NCBI RefSeq assembly: GCF_001422045.1
Contig: NZ_LMLW01000009.1
Span: forward strand, 310,001 to 374,000
DNA: 64,000 nt
Direction of reading: 5' to 3'
From: Sphingomonas sp. Leaf242
Lineage (GTDB): Bacteria; Pseudomonadota; Alphaproteobacteria; Sphingomonadales; Sphingomonadaceae
A program made the translations under genes and the position numbers. The notes beneath the pieces are model-generated. The model saw only the letters and a program-made list of their open reading frames with translations, ran no database searches and was not told the DNA's origin. Shown here piece after piece: positions 9,188 to 17,270 of this stretch. Each line of letters begins with the position of its first letter. Position 1 is the stretch's first letter.

Positions 9188-11710
9188 ATGACCGCGCCGC
9201 CGCTCCCGATCCTAGCCGTACTTCCCGAACTTCTCGCCACCCTTCGCGACCGCACTTCCGCGGTCCTCGTCGCCCCTCCAGGTGCGGGCAAGACCACCGC
9301 AGTAGCGCCGGCTCTCCTCACCGAACCCTGGTGCACCGGCGAAATTCTCCTCCTCTCCCCCCGGCGCCTGGCCGCGCGTGCTGCCGCCGAACGCATGGCC
9401 TCCACCGCGGGCGAACCCGTCGGCCAGACCTTCGGCTACGCCACCCGCATGGACAGCAAACGCTCCGCTGCCACCCGCGTGACGGTCATCACGGAGGGCA
9501 TCTTCGTCGCACGCATCCAGGCCGATCCCGAACTTGCCGGCGTCTCGGCCGTGCTGTTCGACGAAGTCCACGAGCGCAGCCTGGATGGCGATTTCGGCCT
9601 CGCGCTGGCGCTCGACGTTCAGGCCGGCTTCCGCCCCGATCTCCGCATCGTCGCGATGTCCGCAACCTTGGACGGCGCAAGGTTCGCCGCACTCATGGAC
9701 GGCGCCCCCGTCATCGAGAGCGAAGGCCGAAGCTATCCGCTGACCCTCCGCCACATCGGCCGTCAAGCCGAACTCCGCATCGAGGACTCGGTCGCCGCCG
9801 CGATCCGCCGCGCACTCGGCGAAGCGGAGGGGGGCGTGCTCGCCTTCCTTCCCGGCGTCGCGGAGATCGAACGCACCGCCGACCGTGTCGCCAATCTGTC
9901 CAACGACATCGTCCTGCACGAACTCCACGGCAGCCTCGACCCCGCAGCGCAGCGCGCCGCGATCCTGCCCGAACCAGACGGACGGCGGAAGGTCGTGCTC
10001 GCCACCAGTATCGCCGAGACCAGCCTGACGCTCGACGGCATCCGCATCGTCGTCGACTCCGGCCTCGCGAGACGCCCCCGCTACGACCGCGCCGCCGGCA
10101 TGACGCGCTTGGTCACCGAACGTGCGAGCCAGGCGGCCGTCACGCAACGCGCCGGCCGCGCCGCGCGCCTCGGGGCGGGCATCGCGTATCGCTTGTGGGA
10201 AGAAGCTGCGACTGCCGGCCTCCCACGCTACGACCCGCCTGAAATCCTGGAGGCGGACCTGTCTGCGCTGGTGCTGGCGTGCGCGCTGTGGGGCGTGGGC
10301 GATCCGCGAGACCTCCGTTGGATCGATCCGCCCCCCGCCGCGGCTATCGACGAGGCGATGGCGCGGCTGACGACGCTGGAGGCGATCGAGGATGGCCGCC
10401 CAACTCCGCATGGCCGCGCGATCGCCAAGCTGCCGATGCCGCCGAGACTGGCGCACATGCTTCTGCGGGCGGGTGAGCGCGGCTTGGCGCCGGTTGCAGC
10501 CCAGATCGCAGTCCTGCTCGGCGAACGCGGCATTGGAGGTCAGGACGTCGATCTAGAAACCCGCCTCCGCCGCTGGAAAACCGAACGTGGGGCCAAGGCG
10601 CAAGCGGCAAGAGCGATGGCCGATCGCTGGGCGCGCCTTGCTCCCCTCCCGCTTGCGGGAGGGGTTGGGGGAGGGCGCGACATACCCCAAGCGCGCGGCA
10701 TTGCTGGGTCAGCCCCTCCCCCGACCCCTCCCGCAAGCGGGAGGGGAGCAGAGGTTTGCGTTGCGCTTGGCTTCCCTGACCGGGTCGCACGCCGCCGTGA
10801 CCCGTCCGGCGAAACCTGGGCGTCGGTCGGCGGCCGCGGGTTCAAGCTCGACCCGACCTCGCCGCTCGCCCGCTCCGAATGGCTCGCCGTCGCCGACACG
10901 CAGGGCTCGGCGGCCGGCGCGCGCATTCTATCAGCCGTGGCGATCGAGCAGGCGACCGTCGAAACCCTCTTCGCCGACCGCATCGACTCCCGCCGCACCG
11001 TCACGTTCGACCCGACGACCGGCGGCATCCAAACCCTCCGCGAACGCCGCCTCGGCGCGATCCGCCTGTCGAGCGGCCCCGACAGCGGCGCCGACCCCGA
11101 CGCGATCCTCGCCGCGCTCATCGACGGCGTCCGCGAGCACGGCTTCGCGCTGCTACCGTGGAGCGATGGCGCCCGAGCCCTGCGCGACCGTGCCGCCTAT
11201 GCGGGCGTACCGCTCGACGACGAAACCCTGCTCGACCGCGTCGACGAATGGCTCGCCCCGCTCCTGACCGGCAAGCGCCGACTCGACGCGATCGTCCCCG
11301 GCGCGCTCGCCGAAGCCTTGCGCAACCTGCTCGGCTGGGACGCGATGCAGACTGTCAACCGCCTCGGGCCACCCGACTTCACCAGTCCCGCCGGCAGCAC
11401 GCATGTGATCGATTACGCAGCCGAAGGCGGCCCGCGCGTCGAGCTCCGCGTCCAGGCCCTGTTCGGCCTCGCGGTGCATCCGACGATCGGGGAGGCCCGT
11501 GTGCCGCTAGTGTTGAGCCTCACATCCCCCGCCGGCCGCCCGATCCAGACGACGCGCGACCTCCCCGGTTTCTGGGCGGGCAGCTGGACCGCGGTGGCGA
11601 AGGAAATGCGTGGCCGCTACCCCAAGCACCCCTGGCCCGACGACCCCGCCGCGGCGTCCGCCACGCTGCGCACGAAAAAGGCAGATGCAAGGGCCGCCGG
11701 TTCGCGATAA
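9188..11710 (+). CDS. hrpB: ATP-dependent helicase HrpB, carrying an in-frame palindromic element
   Basis: A DEAH-box RNA helicase family protein of 840 aa. Walker A is PPGAGKTT (about 30-37), motif II DEVH (125-128), motif III SAT, and motif VI QRAGRAAR. The C-terminal HrpB domain follows (FPDRVARRRD to the end). The start is the ATG at 9188, beginning MTAPPLPI; an upstream in-frame ATG at 9113 is less likely because the added residues are not family-like. Between RWARLA and ALGFPDRVARRR the gene contains a palindromic repeat at 10640-10751, translated in frame as a Pro/Gly-rich stretch of about 37 residues (about 485-521). The reading frame stays open, so the protein is probably still made. 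The biological role of HrpB is poorly known. Confidence 0.93.
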   Translation: MTAPPLPILAVLPELLATLRDRTSAVLVAPPGAGKTTAVAPALLTEPWCTGEILLLSPRRLAARAAAERMASTAGEPVGQTFGYATRMDSKRSAATRVTVITEGIFVARIQADPELAGVSAVLFDEVHERSLDGDFGLALALDVQAGFRPDLRIVAMSATLDGARFAALMDGAPVIESEGRSYPLTLRHIGRQAELRIEDSVAAAIRRALGEAEGGVLAFLPGVAEIERTADRVANLSNDIVLHELHGSLDPAAQRAAILPEPDGRRKVVLATSIAETSLTLDGIRIVVDSGLARRPRYDRAAGMTRLVTERASQAAVTQRAGRAARLGAGIAYRLWEEAATAGLPRYDPPEILEADLSALVLACALWGVGDPRDLRWIDPPPAAAIDEAMARLTTLEAIEDGRPTPHGRAIAKLPMPPRLAHMLLRAGERGLAPVAAQIAVLLGERGIGGQDVDLETRLRRWKTERGAKAQAARAMADRWARLAPLPLAGGVGGGRDIPQARGIAGSAPPPTPPASGRGAEVCVALGFPDRVARRRDPSGETWASVGGRGFKLDPTSPLARSEWLAVADTQGSAAGARILSAVAIEQATVETLFADRIDSRRTVTFDPTTGGIQTLRERRLGAIRLSSGPDSGADPDAILAALIDGVREHGFALLPWSDGARALRDRAAYAGVPLDDETLLDRVDEWLAPLLTGKRRLDAIVPGALAEALRNLLGWDAMQTVNRLGPPDFTSPAGSTHVIDYAAEGGPRVELRVQALFGLAVHPTIGEARVPLVLSLTSPAGRPIQTTRDLPGFWAGSWTAVAKEMRGRYPKHPWPDDPAAASATLRTKKADARAAGSR
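10640..10751. repeat. Palindromic element, type B, inserted in frame inside hrpB
   Basis: Left arm 10641-10676 (CCCCTCCCGCTTGCGGGAGGGG, itself a hairpin, then TTGGGGGAGGGC) and right arm 10711-10751 are near-perfect inverted copies. An intergenic element with the same arms lies at 31608-31720. Confidence 0.93.
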
Positions 11711-11719
11711 GGGGGACTC

Positions 11720-12001
11720 ATGCCAACCGCCCGTATCTTCCAACGCCCCAAGAACGCCATGCAGTCCGGCAAGCACCGAACCGACGCCTGGCAGCTCGAA
11801 TTCGAACCCTCGGAGCCCAAGCGCCCCGACCCGCTCACCGGCTGGGCCGGCAGCGGCGACACCCGCGACCAGCTCCGCCTGCTGTTCCCGACCGCAGAGG
11901 CGGCGATCGCGCACTGCGAGCGCGAGGGGGTCGGCTACACGGTAGTGCCGGCGCCGCAAAAGACTCTGAAGCTGCAGAGTTACGCCGACAATTTCAAGTA
12001 A
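11720..12001 (+). CDS. NADH dehydrogenase accessory subunit, NDUFS4-like
   Basis: A 93-aa protein matching the ETC complex I subunit conserved region (NDUFS4/18 kDa type) found in alphaproteobacteria and mitochondria. It shows the typical order: ARIFQRPKNAMQSGK near the N-terminus, WQLEFEP, GWAGSGDTRDQLRL, then FPTAEAAIAHCEREG and a C-terminal KLQSYADNFK. It likely binds peripherally to the matrix arm of respiratory complex I. It starts 9 bases after hrpB, with a purine-rich AAGGGGGA ribosome site before the ATG, so the two are probably co-transcribed although unrelated in function. Confidence 0.9.
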   Translation: MPTARIFQRPKNAMQSGKHRTDAWQLEFEPSEPKRPDPLTGWAGSGDTRDQLRLLFPTAEAAIAHCEREGVGYTVVPAPQKTLKLQSYADNFK

Positions 12002-12020
12002 GCCGCGGGCGTCCCACTAA

Positions 12021-12079
12021 CTTGTTCTCCCGCGAAGGCGGGAGCCCAGTCTGGGTCCCCGCCTTGGCGGGGAAACAAC
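12021..12079. repeat. Palindromic element, type D (CCCGCGAAGGCGGGA family)
   Basis: Compact element: TTGTTCTCCCGCGAAGGCGGG-AGCCCAGTCTGGG-TCCCCGCCTTGGCGGGGAAACAA. Both arms are inverted copies around the CCCAGTCTGGG core. It lies between convergent genes, where it could also act as a terminator hairpin. Confidence 0.88.
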
Positions 12080-12085
12080 TGTCGG

Positions 12086-12589
12086 TTAGAGAATCGATCC
12101 CGCCAGGATCAGCAGCATCTTGGTGTCGATCGCCACGCCCGCCTTCCGCTTCTCGGCCACGAACGCCGGCACGTCCGCCAGCGGCACCCGGTGCACGGTG
12201 ATATTCTCGTCGCCATCGCCGCCGCCATCGCTCACCTTCGTCAGCCCGGTCGCGCGGACCAGCGTGAAGCATTCCGACGTCATCCCCGGCGACGAATAGA
12301 ACACCCCCAGATCCTCGATCGCGTCGGCGCGGTAGCCGGTCTCTTCCTCCAGCTCGCGTCCGGCCGCCACCGCGACGCTCTCGCCCGCGGTCTCGTCACC
12401 CACCAACCCCGCCGGTAGCTCCAGGCAAGCCCGCCCCAACGGCACGCGGAACTGCTCCACCAGGATCACATCGCCGTCGTCGATCGCGATGATCACCGCC
12501 GCCGCGATCTCGCCCTGGCGCGCGGCGAATTCCCACGTGCCCTCGGTCTGCACGGTCAGGAATTTCCCGGCCCATACGGTCTTGCTCAT
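12086..12589 (-). CDS. Nudix hydrolase (ADP-ribose pyrophosphatase type)
   Basis: A 167-aa protein with a complete Nudix box: G-DETAG-E-SVAVAAG-RELEEETGY matches Gx5Ex7REUxEExGU. Upstream strands (VILVEQFRVPLGRACLELPAG) resemble the ADP-sugar pyrophosphatase group, so it probably hydrolyses ADP-ribose or a related nucleotide sugar to AMP. The start is the ATG at 12589, overlapping the stop of the preceding TPM gene as ATGA, which indicates translational coupling. It is the last gene of the lemA-TPM-TPM-Nudix run. The substrate is inferred, not shown. Confidence 0.9.
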   Translation of the reverse strand: MSKTVWAGKFLTVQTEGTWEFAARQGEIAAAVIIAIDDGDVILVEQFRVPLGRACLELPAGLVGDETAGESVAVAAGRELEEETGYRADAIEDLGVFYSSPGMTSECFTLVRATGLTKVSDGGGDGDENITVHRVPLADVPAFVAEKRKAGVAIDTKMLLILAGSIL

Positions 12590-13251
12590 AGTTCGATCAG
12601 CCTGTCCGGAAGTTCGTTCACCGGCGCACCGGTCCGCGGAAAATGCTCGGCCAGCACCGCGCCGATCTGCGCGACGGCATCCGCCATGCCGTCGGCGGGA
12701 CGATCGTCGCGCACGCCGGCCAGCACCGCCGCCATCGCCGCACCCCAGGTCTCGTTCGGCACGCGCGAGTGAATCGCGTCGTCGGCGATGATCTCGGCAC
12801 GGTGCTCGGCCAGCGACAGGTACAGCAGCACGCCGGTCGAGCCCTTGGTACGCTTCTCGGCACCCGCACGGAACAGGAGCAGAGCCCGCCGCCGCACGCG
12901 CCGCGCCTTGGTCGCGCCCGGCGTCAGCGCAAGCCGCGCCGGTGTCCACGCCAGCACCAGCCGTACGCCCAAGAACACCAAGGTCACCAGCACGAGTGCC
13001 ACCACGTACAGCGCACCCTGCGGTGCCGCTTGCCAGGGATCGACCCGCGCATAGATATGGTCCGCCGCGACCGGGTGATATGCGAGCAACGCCAGCGTCA
13101 GCAGCATCGCCAGCACGCCCCAGTGCATCGACACGTCATGATAGGCATCGGACTGCCGTGCGACAATCGTGACGATCTCGCCGGTCGTCGCGGTCTCCGC
13201 CCGGGTGACCGCCGCGGTGACGCGGTCGTGGTCGGTGTCGCTCAACCGCAT
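12586..13251 (-). CDS. TPM-domain membrane protein (second of pair)
   Basis: A 221-aa protein with an N-terminal part DHDRVTAAVTRAETATTGEIVTIVARQSD, a TPM-like fold, then two membrane helices (about residues 44-62 and 85-106) and a C-terminal TPM portion (STGVLLYLSLAEHRAEIIADDAI). The start is the ATG at 13251, one base after the stop of the upstream TPM gene (13253). TPM proteins of this kind often occur as pairs next to LemA, as here. The role is uncertain, perhaps envelope-associated; plant TPM relatives act in photosystem II repair, which does not apply here. Confidence 0.85.
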   Translation of the reverse strand: MRLSDTDHDRVTAAVTRAETATTGEIVTIVARQSDAYHDVSMHWGVLAMLLTLALLAYHPVAADHIYARVDPWQAAPQGALYVVALVLVTLVFLGVRLVLAWTPARLALTPGATKARRVRRRALLLFRAGAEKRTKGSTGVLLYLSLAEHRAEIIADDAIHSRVPNETWGAAMAAVLAGVRDDRPADGMADAVAQIGAVLAEHFPRTGAPVNELPDRLIEL

Positions 13252-13252
13252 G

Positions 13253-14110
13253 TCACCATCCCCCCGATGCGCCGCCGCCGCCGCCGGATCCACCGCCGCC
13301 GCCACCAAAACCACCGCCGCCCCAGCCGCCATCACCGCTGTCGCCGCCACCGCCCCAGCCTCCGCCGCCGCCACTACCGCCGCCACGAGTCATCGCATCG
13401 GCGATGCTCCACAACACGATCGGCAAGGCGCCGCTGCCACCGCTCCAGCTGCCGCCATCGACGTAATGCTTGCCGCCCGCGCGCCGCGAGATCATTGGAA
13501 TGACGATCGCCGCCAGCACGATCCCGAAGAAGATCAGCCCGATCGGCACGCCGCCGCCGCCCGAATTGGAGCGACGATGCGTCTTGTCATACTCCGCCGC
13601 TGCCGCCGTGACTTTCGCGCGTGCCTCGGCATCAGGCAGCGCAAGCTGGTCCGCGACCGCGTTCGTCCCCGCGACGATGCCGCCGGGGATGTCGCCCGCC
13701 TTGAAGCGCGGCAGGATCTGCTGGTTGATGACGACGCTGGAGAACGCATCGGTCAGCACCGGCTCGAGGCCGTAGCCGACCTCGATCCGCACCTTCCGGT
13801 CGTTCGGCGCGACGAGCAGGATCGCGCCGTTGTTCGCGTCCTTCAGCCCGACGCCCCAGCTCCGCAGCAGGCGATTGCCGTAATCCTCGATCGGATAGCC
13901 TTCGAGATCGGGCACCGTCGCGACCACCAACTGGTTGCCGGTCGTCTTTTGCAGGTCGTCGAGCCGCTTGGTCAGCGCCGCTTCCTGATCGGGCGGGATG
14001 ACGTTCGCGGTGTCGACGACGAAGCCGGTGAACTTCGGGAAGGTCTGCGCGGTTGCGGCGCCGCTTCCCAGCAGCACCGCGCACGCCAGCGTCAGGAGAT
14101 GGCGGAGCAT
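13253..14110 (-). CDS. TPM-domain protein, YgcG-like, with signal peptide and Gly-rich tail
   Basis: A 285-aa protein: signal peptide (MLRHLLTLACAVLLGSGAATAQ), a periplasmic TPM domain (FTGFVVDTANVIPPDQEAAL through GYGLEPVLTDAFSS), one membrane helix (about 189-206) and a C-terminal tail of Gly, Ser and Trp. The tail ends GGGASGGW and has repeated GGGG units from about residue 240 on. This domain order is that of YgcG/DUF2607-like TPM proteins. It lies 10 bases downstream of lemA and directly upstream of a second TPM gene. Confidence 0.9.
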   Translation of the reverse strand: MLRHLLTLACAVLLGSGAATAQTFPKFTGFVVDTANVIPPDQEAALTKRLDDLQKTTGNQLVVATVPDLEGYPIEDYGNRLLRSWGVGLKDANNGAILLVAPNDRKVRIEVGYGLEPVLTDAFSSVVINQQILPRFKAGDIPGGIVAGTNAVADQLALPDAEARAKVTAAAAEYDKTHRRSNSGGGGVPIGLIFFGIVLAAIVIPMISRRAGGKHYVDGGSWSGGSGALPIVLWSIADAMTRGGGSGGGGGWGGGGDSGDGGWGGGGFGGGGGGSGGGGGASGGW

Positions 14111-14120
14111 GATGCCCCGA

Positions 14121-14717
14121 TCAGCTCGCGTTGCCGAAGTTCACCGTCGGTGCGGTCTCGGCACCCGGCGTGGTGGCCGAGAACGGCACCATCGGCTTGG
14201 CACCGTAGAAGATCTTCGCGCCGACCGCGTCGGGGAAGGTGCGGATCTTGGTGTTGTACGCCTGCACCGCGCCGTTGTAATCGCGCCGCGCGATCGTGAT
14301 GCGGTTCTCGGTGCCCTCCAGCTGGCTCATCAGCGTGGTGTAGTTGGCCTGGCTCTTCAGCTCGGGATACGCCTCCTGCAAGCGCTGGAGCGACACGCCG
14401 ACCGCACCCTGGACGCGCTGATACTGCTCCATCTTCGCCGGATCGGACAGATCGGCGGCCGAAACCTGCACGGAGTTCGCGGCGGAGCGCGCCTGCGTCA
14501 CTTGGACGAGAATGTCCTTCTCCTGCGCGCCCGCGGCCTTCACGGTCGCGACGAGGTTGGGGATCAGGTCGGCGCGGCGTTGATAATTGTTCTGGACGTC
14601 GGCCCAGCGCGCCTTTGCGGTCTCTTCCGCGGTCGGAATGCTGTTGATCCCGCATCCGGCCAGCGCCGATGCGAGGAGGATGGCGGCGGTACCGCGGGCG
14701 ATTGGGGCACGTGACAT
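14121..14717 (-). CDS. lemA: LemA family lipoprotein
   Basis: A 198-aa LemA-type helical protein. The N-terminus has a lipobox (ASALAGC), so it is likely lipid-anchored in the envelope. The LemA core is clear: WADVQNNYQRRADLIPNLVATVK, LQEAYPELKSQANY and LEGTENRITIARRDYN. The start is the ATG at 14717, with AGGAGAG 7-12 bases upstream. It is first in a run lemA, TPM, TPM, Nudix on the minus strand with gaps of 10 bases or less. LemA-TPM pairs are common in bacteria but their molecular role is not established. Confidence 0.93.
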   Translation of the reverse strand: MSRAPIARGTAAILLASALAGCGINSIPTAEETAKARWADVQNNYQRRADLIPNLVATVKAAGAQEKDILVQVTQARSAANSVQVSAADLSDPAKMEQYQRVQGAVGVSLQRLQEAYPELKSQANYTTLMSQLEGTENRITIARRDYNGAVQAYNTKIRTFPDAVGAKIFYGAKPMVPFSATTPGAETAPTVNFGNAS

Positions 14718-14839
14718 CGGGGCTCTCCTGAATACCTGTATCACCCTCATAGGACAGTCGCGAGGGTTGGCGAAACCGAAATCGGTGGTTAGCGTCGGTG
14801 GTGCAACAGAGGGGGCGTAGATGCTCAAGGAATTCGCCG

Positions 14840-15310
14840 GTGTTTAAAGAATTTAAGGCGTTCATCATGCGCGGCAACGTGCTCGATCTCGCCATCGCGG
14901 TGATCATCGGCGCGGCGTTCGGCAAGATCGTCACCTCGCTCACCGACGACGTGCTGATGCCGGTGATCGGCAAGATTTTCGGCGGGCTCGATTTCTCGAG
15001 TTATTTCTGGCGGATGGGGCCGGTGCCGGCGAACTACGTCGGCTCGTTTAGCGATTATGCGGCGTTGAAGAAGGCGGGGGTGCCGTTGCTCGGATATGGC
15101 GCGTTCGCGACGCAGCTGGTCAATTTCGTGATCGTCGCGGGGATCATCTTCATGATCCTGCGCGTGGTGAACCGGACCGCGGCGCTGATCGAGCGCGAGA
15201 CGGCAAGGTTGAAGCGTGAGGAAGAGGCGGTTGTCGTCGCACCGGCGCCGGAGCCCGTCGAGATCGCGCTGCTCCGCGAGATCCGCGACGAGTTGAAGGC
15301 GCGAGGGTAA
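14840..15310 (+). CDS. mscL: Large-conductance mechanosensitive channel
   Basis: Forms a homopentameric inner-membrane channel that opens under tension to release solutes during hypo-osmotic shock. The protein is 156 aa. The N-terminal helix and TM1 are typical (FKEFKAFIMRGNVLDLAIAVIIGAAFGKIV), the periplasmic loop is followed by TM2 (FVIVAGIIFMILRVVN), and the C-terminal helix is charged. The start is GTG at 14840 with AAGGA 8 bases before it. An ATG at 14821 sits in another frame and covers the ribosome site. It is divergent from lemA. Confidence 0.95.
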   Translation: MFKEFKAFIMRGNVLDLAIAVIIGAAFGKIVTSLTDDVLMPVIGKIFGGLDFSSYFWRMGPVPANYVGSFSDYAALKKAGVPLLGYGAFATQLVNFVIVAGIIFMILRVVNRTAALIERETARLKREEEAVVVAPAPEPVEIALLREIRDELKARG

Positions 15311-15320
15311 CGACAGCCTG

Positions 15321-15457
15321 TCCCTCTTCCCCTGCGGGGAGAGGGAGGGAGGAGCCGTAGGCGACGGAAGGGTGAGGGCTTGAGGCTCGGGACGTTACAT
15401 CCCAACGCCCCCTCATCCGGCGCTGCCGCGCCACCTTCTCCCCGGGGGGAGAAGGAT
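15321..15457. repeat. Palindromic element, type G (CTTCTCCCC / GGGGAGAGGG family)
   Basis: Left part CCCTCTTCCCCTGCGGGGAGAGGGAGG with GGTGAGGGC; right part CCCCCTCATCC with CCTTCTCCCCGGGGGGAGAAGG. Each arm is a hairpin and the arms are inverted to each other. It sits between convergent mscL and the Rrf2 gene. Confidence 0.82.
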
Positions 15458-15461
15458 AGAG

Positions 15462-15893
15462 TTACGCCGCTACGAGATCCTCGGCGTTGGCATCCGCGAG
15501 GCTCGTCCCATCCAGGATCCGCGCGGTCTCGTCCCGAACGCGCATCATCGCATAGCGGATCGCGCAGTCGGCTTCGCTCTTGCAGTCGAGGCACGGGCGG
15601 TATGCGGTCCGGCTTACGCACGGTACCAGCGCTAGCGGCCCCTCGATGATCCGGATGATCTCGCCAAGCGAAATCAGATGGCTCGGCCGCGACAGGCGAT
15701 AGCCGCCCATCTTGCCGCGATGGCTGTGCAACAGGCCGGACTCGCGCAGGTCGGCGAGGATCAGCTCGAGGAATTTGCGTGGCACGTTCGCCTCGGCGGC
15801 GATCCGCGTCATCGGGATGGGAGGGCCACCGGCGGGGGCGCCGCCAAGGAAGATCATCGCGCGGAGCGCGTAGCGGGAGCGCTGCGTCAACAT
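15462..15893 (-). CDS. Rrf2 family transcriptional regulator
   Basis: A 143-aa Rrf2 winged-helix protein: SRYALRAMIFLGG, MTRIAAEANVPRKFLELILADLRESGLL (recognition helix), RGKMGGYRLSRP, ISLGEIIRIIEGPLALVPC. Four cysteines follow in C-x8-C-x2-C-x5-C (PCVSRTAYRPCLDCKSEADC), a spacing that could hold an Fe-S cluster as in IscR/NsrR/RsrR, though it matches none of those exactly. It is divergent from the tmRNA gene and not next to iron-sulphur assembly genes, so its target is unknown. Confidence 0.9.
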   Translation of the reverse strand: MLTQRSRYALRAMIFLGGAPAGGPPIPMTRIAAEANVPRKFLELILADLRESGLLHSHRGKMGGYRLSRPSHLISLGEIIRIIEGPLALVPCVSRTAYRPCLDCKSEADCAIRYAMMRVRDETARILDGTSLADANAEDLVAA

Positions 15894-15984
15894 AATGCAG
15901 GTTGCTATGCACGCGCTTTGTGGCGAGCGAAAGGCGGTTTGGCACGCTGCATGCTAGACTGTCACGTTAGGTAATAAAAAAGCC

Positions 15985-16310
15985 GTCGGACTCGGGCTTT
16001 TCATCGCGCTGTGTCGCGCCTATATCGGTTATGCCGTCGGGGGAATCTTCTCTTGGCGGCTATGGCGATAAACCGTGGCGTGTCATAGACACAGCGGACC
16101 CGGGGGCAGTACCCGGCGACTCCACCACCGCCCTCTTCGCAAGAGGGGGACGATGACGGGGTCGAACTAGGATCGACGTGTGTTCAACGACGCTATGTTT
16201 CGCTCGGAATGGGACCACCGCAACGGCCCATACACAAGTGCCAACGATAACGAAGCACTCGCAATTGCCGCATAACTGACGGTCTAACGACCTAGGTTAT
16301 ACGGACGAAA
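15985..16310 (+). ncRNA. ssrA: tmRNA, circularly permuted two-piece form
   Basis: Rescues stalled ribosomes by trans-translation. The order is permuted, as in other alphaproteobacteria. First comes the acceptor piece, with a T-arm (GGACCCGGGGGCAGTACCCGG) and ending GACTCCACCA at 16127. Then comes a spacer of about 30 bases (16128-16157) with a hairpin. Then comes the coding piece, starting GGGGTCGAACTAGGATCGACG at 16158. Its GGGGTCG pairs with CGACTCC of the acceptor piece (one G-U) to rebuild the acceptor stem. The tag frame is 16240-16275: ANDNEALAIAA then TAA. Outer ends (15985, 16310) are approximate. Confidence 0.95.
16240..16275 (+). other. tmRNA tag-peptide reading frame
   Basis: GCC resume codon followed by codons for NDNEALAIAA and TAA. 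The C-terminal hydrophobic AIAA end suits recognition by ClpXP/SspB-type proteolysis. Confidence 0.93.
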
Positions 16311-16420
16311 GCGCGGTTCGGGCCACACCGGGCAACAGAAGTGGACACCGGCGGTACGGGGGGCACCGAGCAACAGAAGCTCCCCACTATTCCAGCATTT
16401 GCTCCGATCACGTGACCCAA

Positions 16421-17155
16421 TCACGCAGCAAGGCGCTCGACCACCCGCAGCACGGGCAGGCTGAAGCCGAGCGGACCGACCAGAACATTGGTCACGACCA
16501 GCACGCCACCACCCCAGTAATAGGCCGGATGTATCTTCCCGCGTACGCGCAGGTCGAAGATCATCCCCGCGATCACGAACACCGCCATCGACGCGAACAC
16601 CGCAAGCGGCGCGAACTTGCCCAGCTGCGGCATCGGCAGGAGCCGCCCAAGCGCCGGCGACATGACCAGGATCGTCCCGCACAGCATCAGCCGCTTGTGC
16701 CATGCCGCCTGTTTGCGCAGCGCGATTGCCCAAGCAGTGAGGATGCCAAAGCCGATCACTCCCAGCACATCGAGCACGAGGAAAATGCCCGGCGGGAAGA
16801 ACGGCGGTACGCGGTGCTGCTGGATCGCCATGACGGTGGTGACGATGCCAAGCACGACCATCGTCAACGCGATACCCGCGCCCAGCACCCCCAGCTGGCG
16901 ATGGCGCGTGATCGAACCGCGCACGATCAGCCAGTTCTGAACGACGTAAAGTATGATCCATGATAGAAAAGCGGCGGCGTGCACATGAACTTGGATGGGT
17001 AACGCAAAGAACGTCCAATGCATTCGCGCGGCGTTAACCGTGAAGCCTAGGATCACCGTCGCCGCGATCGCTATCGCCATGCCGAGGAAGAAGCGCCGCT
17101 CGCTGGCGAAGGCGTTTCGCGGTGTGCCCGCCAAAGTGTTCGCTGCCGCCATCAT
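16421..17155 (-). CDS. Polytopic membrane protein of unknown function
   Basis: A 244-aa protein with about seven hydrophobic helices. Histidines at helix edges (HVHAAAFLSW, RHRQLGVLG, AWHKRLMLCG) suggest possible haem or metal binding similar to DUF2306-like or cytochrome-like families, but I do not recognise it securely. The start is ATG at 17155 (or the next ATG, 3 bases on). It lies between the tmRNA gene and a receiver-domain gene, all separate units. No function is proposed. Confidence 0.75.
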   Translation of the reverse strand: MMAAANTLAGTPRNAFASERRFFLGMAIAIAATVILGFTVNAARMHWTFFALPIQVHVHAAAFLSWIILYVVQNWLIVRGSITRHRQLGVLGAGIALTMVVLGIVTTVMAIQQHRVPPFFPPGIFLVLDVLGVIGFGILTAWAIALRKQAAWHKRLMLCGTILVMSPALGRLLPMPQLGKFAPLAVFASMAVFVIAGMIFDLRVRGKIHPAYYWGGGVLVVTNVLVGPLGFSLPVLRVVERLAA

Positions 17156-17270
17156 GCCGCCCCCACGAGTCGATGTTCAGGGGCGGAGGGTGATCCCAAT
17201 TATCGTGGGCGGCAACGACTATCGTCGGCGGCGCGGATCGAGGCCAGTAACCGCGACATCGCTATCAGGT

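Noticed and set aside
14821..14840. ATG at 14821 as mscL start
   Set aside because: It is in a different frame from the MscL protein and covers the ribosome site; GTG 14840 gives the family-typical N-terminus.
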